Shown here in pieces: positions 42,045 to 45,899 of a stretch of DNA of 45,899 nt. The notes below the pieces were generated by a model. The model made no database searches, was not told the origin of the DNA, and saw nothing but the letters and a program-made list of their open reading frames with translations. Location: positions 1 to 45,899 of the forward strand of contig JABFRB010000031.1 in NCBI GenBank assembly GCA_013141385.1, read 5' to 3'. The first letter of the stretch is position 1. The number at the start of each line of letters is the position of its first letter. Made by a program: the position numbers and the translations under genes. This DNA is from Bacteroidales bacterium (GTDB lineage Bacteria > Bacteroidota > Bacteroidia > Bacteroidales > Tenuifilaceae).

Positions 42045-43680
42045 CCTGTTTTCAGCGTTGCAACACCCTAAAAATTTCTGCTGATTATTTGGTATAATTC
42101 GGTCTGCTCTTCATCCATTCTGAGTAGCCTAGATTTAGTATGTTTGGACTCTGGCAACATGTATGTTATCTGGTACATATTATGTGTAAGCTCCGCCGCT
42201 TTCCTAAGTGAGAGTGTTGATTTCTCCTCACACAAAACGCGTTCTAACTCCTTTAAGATGCAGTATGCCGTAAATGATATGCAGATGTGGGCTTCAATAC
42301 GGTTTCTTAACCTGTGATAGATTGGCCGTATCCGCAGGTCTGTTTTCGACATTCGAAAGGCTTTCTCGATGTGCCATAGATTCTTATAGCTCTCCATAAC
42401 TTCGCTATCGGTGAGCGTTGTATTGGTAACATAACCCTTTAAACCACCCCATACCTGGTCATGATTATATTTTTCGTAGTCTATCACTATCACCACCTCG
42501 CCGTTTAGCTTGAGATACTTATTGTAGCCTTTATTATTAATGCTTGATTTGGTCAACCTTCCTGATTTCACCTGCTTTTCTAAGCGTAACAGGCCTCGCT
42601 TCCGATTGTAAGCATCTTTCGCTGCCCGTGCGGCAGAGTAGCTCACAATCAGCCTTGTATTTACCGATTTCTTTAGGCTTTTGGTTGTTCCGTCAACAAA
42701 TCGTGTTTCGAGTATCTCCTTCTTAAGCCTTTCGGGCTCATTTTTTATTCTTGCACCAAGAATATACTCGTAGTTACTGGCTTCTAAGGCTTTTATATTG
42801 TCGTTCGAGAGCAGGCCGGCATCGGCTACAATAATCGGTTTATCCAGATTGAATTTCAGGCTTATTTTTTCAATGAACGGGATGAGGGTATGCCCTTCAT
42901 AAATATTGCCTTCATAAATATCATAGCCAATGGCATAGCCGCCAAGCCCAACCAGTAAGCCGATATAAACCTGAGGGCATTGGTGCTTACCATCCTTGCT
43001 AAAGCCGGTTTTGCGCAGATCGTCCTCATCGCTGGCTTCAAAGTACAGCGTGGTCATATCGTAAAACACAACGCTGATTTTGTTGTTGAGAACTTTCAGG
43101 GTATGGCTAAACGCAATTTTTTCAATATGAGGCTTGAGCTTACCGTTCAGCTTATCTAAAAACCGATACACTGCGTCAATGTCAAGGCTCGTCCCCTGAT
43201 AACGGTATAAATAGTCGATGGTTTTGAGTTTGCTCAGGGGGAAAGCCAGGCGGGCGATGACCAGATGGCGGAATAAAGGCTCCTCGATTGCCCCAAAGCC
43301 AACGTAATCGTATATTTTCCCGAATACAATCTCGGGGCCAAGCGTTCTAATGCTCGCATTGTCGAGTACAGAAAAAGCATGCTCAATGGCTTCGTCGCTA
43401 TGGCTAACGAACAGCTTAGGCTGCCCGCAGAGCGTCTCGATCTCTTGGCGGGCGAGGTTGACCAATTTCTCAATTTCCTGCTGCGTGGTGGCAGAACCTA
43501 AAGTTTTGACAACTTTATAACGCCCGTTCAACTTCTGTATAACCTGCACAGATTGACTTCCAGAGCGATTTTTTAACTTACGTACAAACATGGGGGAAAT
43601 CTTGCAACACCCAAGTTAAAAATACTTTTCAGTATTTACAAGGGGTTTAGAGGGTGTTGCAAAAAAGTGCGGAAAACAGG
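42045..43680 (-). mobile_element. Complete IS1634-family insertion sequence
   Basis: 1636 bases. The ends carry inverted repeats: left CCTGTTTTCAGCG then TTGCAACACCC, right (other strand) CCTGTTTTCCGCAC then TTTTTTGCAACACCC. They are identical for nine bases and again over TTGCAACACCC, with a five-base length difference between. One intact transposase gene fills the element. The flanking 69-bp direct repeat is an unusually long target duplication, which IS1634-type elements are known to make. The perfect duplication suggests recent insertion. Confidence 0.9.
42068..43591 (-). CDS. IS1634-family transposase
   Basis: A 507-residue DDE transposase of the IS4 superfamily. ISVVFYDMTTLYFEA holds the first aspartate, PIIVADAGLLSNDNIKALE the second, and WHIEKAFRMSKTDLRIRPIY the Y-(2)R-(3)E-(6)K-like block with the glutamate. 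The N-terminus (MFVRKLKNRSGSQSVQVI) matches IS1634 proteins. The frame is complete, so the element may be active. Codon and base use is somewhat more GC-rich than the neighbouring host genes. Confidence 0.95.
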   Translation of the reverse strand: MFVRKLKNRSGSQSVQVIQKLNGRYKVVKTLGSATTQQEIEKLVNLARQEIETLCGQPKLFVSHSDEAIEHAFSVLDNASIRTLGPEIVFGKIYDYVGFGAIEEPLFRHLVIARLAFPLSKLKTIDYLYRYQGTSLDIDAVYRFLDKLNGKLKPHIEKIAFSHTLKVLNNKISVVFYDMTTLYFEASDEDDLRKTGFSKDGKHQCPQVYIGLLVGLGGYAIGYDIYEGNIYEGHTLIPFIEKISLKFNLDKPIIVADAGLLSNDNIKALEASNYEYILGARIKNEPERLKKEILETRFVDGTTKSLKKSVNTRLIVSYSAARAAKDAYNRKRGLLRLEKQVKSGRLTKSSINNKGYNKYLKLNGEVVIVIDYEKYNHDQVWGGLKGYVTNTTLTDSEVMESYKNLWHIEKAFRMSKTDLRIRPIYHRLRNRIEAHICISFTAYCILKELERVLCEEKSTLSLRKAAELTHNMYQITYMLPESKHTKSRLLRMDEEQTELYQIISRNF

Positions 43681-43749
43681 AAGATAGATTCCTGCATTCG
43701 CAGGAATGACAATTTGGATTATTTATTCTTCATTAGGTATCATTACGGA
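43681..43749. repeat. Right copy of the 69-bp target duplication
   Basis: Identical to 41976-42044. It ends at the edge of the MITE-like element; the next bases (CAATCATAAAATTTTAATCG) are outside sequence. Confidence 0.9.
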
Positions 43750-43818
43750 CAATCATAAAATTTTAATCGTAGCGGACCTATTACAAATTGTGTTTTCTTG
43801 CTTGTCCTTGAAATAGCG

Positions 43819-44202
43819 TTAAGCCAACAGTTCAATCCTATTTCCCTCGATATCAAGGACTACACTCTCAAAATAACCATCTCCTGTTAGGCGTGGTTCT
43901 CCAACAACTCTAAAACCATCGGAACGAAGTGTTTCGGTGAGAGAAAGAACAGCTTCTTTTGAACCTAACCTAAATGCAATATGGGTTATTCCTAACCGCT
44001 CTCCTGTATCTAAGGGATTGTTAATTGATTGCTTGCGCATAAGTTCCAGTTTTGCACCACTTTCAAAGCTAATGAAATAGGATTCGAACCCTTTTAATGG
44101 ATTTATGTACTTCTCATTGCTTTTTCCCTCGAAATATCGGGAGTAGAAATCCCTCATCGCTTCTAAATCGTTTACCCAAATGGCAATGTGTGCTATGTTC
44201 AT
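43819..44202 (-). CDS. Glyoxalase/VOC family protein
   Basis: A 127-residue metal-binding protein with the two beta-alpha-beta-beta-beta modules of the VOC fold. Candidate metal ligands are histidine 5 (NIAHIAIWV), the glutamate in KLELM, the histidine in GITHIAFRLG and the glutamate in NRIELLA. This set resembles glyoxalase I, but the substrate cannot be assigned. The gene is 69 bases from the IS duplication. Confidence 0.88.
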   Translation of the reverse strand: MNIAHIAIWVNDLEAMRDFYSRYFEGKSNEKYINPLKGFESYFISFESGAKLELMRKQSINNPLDTGERLGITHIAFRLGSKEAVLSLTETLRSDGFRVVGEPRLTGDGYFESVVLDIEGNRIELLA

Positions 44203-44257
44203 TGGTATCTTTTTCTGTTAGTAGTGTAAATGCTTTTCCAATTACAAATTTACCCAG

Positions 44258-44280
44258 CTAGGGTACAAATTGTACCCTAG
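44258..44280. other. Perfect palindrome CTAGGGTACAA/TTGTACCCTAG
   Basis: Eleven-base arms around a single base, with a TTGTTTTTT run on the plus strand only. It lies between two minus-strand genes, so it is either an mRNA-end hairpin or a protein site. It does not have a T-run in the minus direction. Confidence 0.5.
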
Positions 44281-44287
44281 TTGTTTT

Positions 44288-44644
44288 TTATTCGTAAGGT
44301 TTAAAGTCAATGATGAATACATTTTTATAATCATAAGAAGGGTGTAACGTGATACAGGCACTTAATTCATTGTCTTTTGTATTTCTTAGTTTTACCATTA
44401 CTTTTTGGCTGATTTCAAATGTATCTTTAGCCATATTAACCGTTTGATAGTAATTATTTCTGCTAATACCAATTTCATGTTTAATTGTTATTGAATCATT
44501 AGGAAATTTCAGAATACAGGTTTGGCAATTCATGTCAAAACTCACAATCTCAGCCACAAAATACTTCTCTAAAACTCCCTCTTTATCATCATTGCACCCG
44601 TTGGCAAGTAGGACAACACAAAGTGCTATAATTAGTTTTTTCAT
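44288..44644 (-). CDS. Small lipoprotein of unknown function
   Basis: A 118-residue protein. The signal MKKLIIALCVVLLANGC ends in a lipobox with cysteine 17. The mature domain is beta-rich (YFVAEIVSFDMNCQTCILKF, EISQKVMVKLRNTKDNELSA) and contains a CQTC pair. Not recognised. The protein is predicted to be membrane-anchored on the outside. Confidence 0.7.
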   Translation of the reverse strand: MKKLIIALCVVLLANGCNDDKEGVLEKYFVAEIVSFDMNCQTCILKFPNDSITIKHEIGISRNNYYQTVNMAKDTFEISQKVMVKLRNTKDNELSACITLHPSYDYKNVFIIDFKPYE

Positions 44645-44743
44645 GGTTTTTTGTTTATCGTAAGATGTAAAAAGTTTATAATTAGCTACGTTTTCGTTTC
44701 TGATTTTTTGGCGACATATGGAAAATGGTTAGCACATTGTTTT

Positions 44744-45451
44744 TTACTTGTTTGATAATTCTTCAATTTTTTTATGAAGATCATCAATCCTGCTTGGTAA
44801 AATGTAAATATATTCAATGAGATAGTCTAATAAATCCATCATTAGAGTTATGATGTTTTCATTTGGTGTTTTTTCTAAGTCAAAATGAGCACCAATATTT
44901 CCACCTTTTCTCAGAGCATCGGCTAATGTCAACAAAGGTTTTTGTAAATCTATATGGTTGGGAAGTTCTTGTAATTGCTTCCCTAACGGTAATTTTTTCT
45001 TTTCGTCTGGAAGAATTTGCATAGTTATTCCTTCCAATAATCTTCTGCACAATACTGCAGTTGCCGTCCATTCTCCTACATTATATACATTTATTGAGGA
45101 TTCATAAGCTTCTTTTAGTCCACCATTAAACTTCACAGAATCAAAAATTCCGTCTAATGGGCTTCTTGTTCTTGGTTCAGGATGAATAAACAATTCTCCT
45201 TCTTTTGGATCATTATTATTTTCTTTAAAGCCAATATATATAAAAGTCGCCAATTTTCTACAGCCAGAACATGCTGAATTACAAAAAAGTACTGATTGTG
45301 GATTATTTATTAATGTCCAATTCATCTTGAAGTTGACTCTTCTACCACAATGGGGACAATACCAATCAACTGAATCTGGTAAGATTATGCCTCTCCAAGT
45401 ACTTGTTTGAGCAAATGCTTCTTTAGGAATAAATTGTATCATAGATGTCAA
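44744..45451 (-). CDS. DUF4145 domain protein with N-terminal zinc ribbon
   Basis: A 235-residue cytosolic protein. CPHCGRRVNF and CNSACSGC supply the four cysteines of an N-terminal zinc ribbon. GEWTATAVLCRRLLEGITMQ and LADALRKGGNIGAHF are the helical DUF4145 motifs, also seen fused to restriction enzymes. On its own the protein has no assigned role. It stands alone, with no restriction or toxin partner adjacent. Confidence 0.85.
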   Translation of the reverse strand: MTSMIQFIPKEAFAQTSTWRGIILPDSVDWYCPHCGRRVNFKMNWTLINNPQSVLFCNSACSGCRKLATFIYIGFKENNNDPKEGELFIHPEPRTRSPLDGIFDSVKFNGGLKEAYESSINVYNVGEWTATAVLCRRLLEGITMQILPDEKKKLPLGKQLQELPNHIDLQKPLLTLADALRKGGNIGAHFDLEKTPNENIITLMMDLLDYLIEYIYILPSRIDDLHKKIEELSNK

Positions 45452-45591
45452 TTATAATGTTTGCCAATTCGTTATATGTTTACCATTTGTCAGATCCTAA
45501 AATCCAAATCAAATGCATAGATGAAAGTAAACGACTCTCTACCTCAAAGTTATAATTTTCCCTAAATTAACCTATGATATTGAAATGAATA

Positions 45592-45708
45592 AAAAGGTCT
45601 TAAAGAATATTCCTTTGAGACCTTTTAATCATCTTAACTCTGTCAGGTTCTTCGAACTCTGACAGGTTGTGCCATGACCTGACAGAGTCTTAAGACCTGT
45701 CAGAGTCT
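45592..45708. repeat. Cluster of CTGTCAGG-type hairpins
   Basis: AAAAGGTCTTAAAG and CTTTGAGACCTTTT (45592-45626) form a stem. After it four CTGTCAGG/CCTGACAG-type units in both orientations (45634-45708) can fold in several ways. The related purC terminator at 9412 uses similar bases. No gene is seen in 45452-45787. Confidence 0.6.
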
Positions 45709-45721
45709 AGTATAATGATGC

Positions 45722-45762
45722 AAGAAACCCCGTTAGGCCTTTAAATCCTAACGGGGTTTCTT
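45722..45762. terminator. Strong hairpin terminator of the right-edge gene
   Basis: A perfect 16-bp stem (AAGAAACCCCGTTAGG and its complement) with a nine-base loop. On the minus strand it starts 25 bases after the stop codon of the partial gene at the right edge. The stem ends in TTTCTT. Confidence 0.8.
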
Positions 45763-45787
45763 GAAATTATAATATTGAGGTGTTTAT

Positions 45788-45899
45788 TTAAGCACTAATT
45801 TTAACATTCTGATATGTAATGGGATCACCTTCAACCATTCGAACAATAAGTTTATGAAAAATGGTTTGCTTATGTATCGATCTGTTGATCCTAAAGCAG
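45788..45899 (-). CDS. C-terminal end of an unknown gene (partial)
   Basis: A minus-strand frame enters from the right edge and stops at 45788-45790. It gives 36 residues ending RMVEGDPITYQNVKISA. I do not recognise the family from this short tail. The frame is supported by the terminator 25 bases after its stop. The start lies outside the window. Confidence 0.55.
   Translation of the reverse strand, partial: CFRINRSIHKQTIFHKLIVRMVEGDPITYQNVKISA

Noticed and set aside
45592-45762. CRISPR array
   Set aside because: The repeated CTGTCAGG units are short, in both orientations and without regular spacers; they are hairpins and terminators.

Overview
The window looks like a chromosomal segment of a low-GC Bacteroidota bacterium, most likely of the order Bacteroidales. 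Several things point there. Most starts lack a Shine-Dalgarno sequence. Several genes carry the Bacteroidota promoter pattern TTTG-N20-TAnnTTTG. The gene content fits: ATP-type PckA, a TorF-like protein next to AmtB, a LysM/periplasmic-binding fusion, TPR histidine kinase plus LytTR regulator, and DUF2589 proteins. No rRNA, tRNA or CRISPR array was seen.

Layout. 1-2.3 kb is accessory sequence: a transposase tail, an MNT nucleotidyltransferase whose HEPN partner survives only as a 3' scrap, a GxxExxY nuclease-like protein inside dispersed repeats, and a RibD/DHFR-like reductase. 2.7-9.4 kb is mostly housekeeping: tpiA, an OppB-type permease, mazG, an SAM hydroxide adenosyltransferase, a PhoH ATPase and purC with a strong terminator. 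9.4-14.7 kb is an AT-rich accessory stretch: a membrane-anchored orphan protein, a mazEF pair with a probable operator, a lipoprotein of probable beta-propeller fold and a C39-like cysteine peptidase lipoprotein. 14.7-19.7 kb holds a TorF-like protein plus AmtB, followed by a NarX/NarL-type two-component pair. 20-22 kb has a secreted metallophosphoesterase and a polytopic membrane protein.

22.6-29.7 kb is the most unusual part. It is a nine-gene minus-strand cluster: two DUF2589 proteins, a third protein sharing their core motif, a small zinc ribbon, a HELGH metalloprotease resembling M91/NleD effectors, an unknown protein, a GWSRG lipase-like protein resembling DUF2235/Tle1 effectors, a long coiled-coil protein and a small Stv-like protein. 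I know of no assigned function for this combination. An envelope-associated or effector-carrying system is a reasonable hypothesis. An unknown gene is transcribed divergently from it and is followed by a TPR histidine kinase and a LytTR regulator.

33.7-41.9 kb is core again: pckA, an exported superoxide dismutase, a LysM/periplasmic-binding protein and an SNF2 helicase. 42.0-43.7 kb is a complete IS1634-type insertion sequence that landed in a MITE-like repeat and is flanked by a perfect 69-bp target duplication. The right end holds a VOC protein, a small lipoprotein, a DUF4145 protein, a strong terminator and the 3' end of a gene that runs off the window.

All through the intergenic space lie several different families of short palindromic repeats, some with perfect terminal inverted repeats of 12-14 bp.
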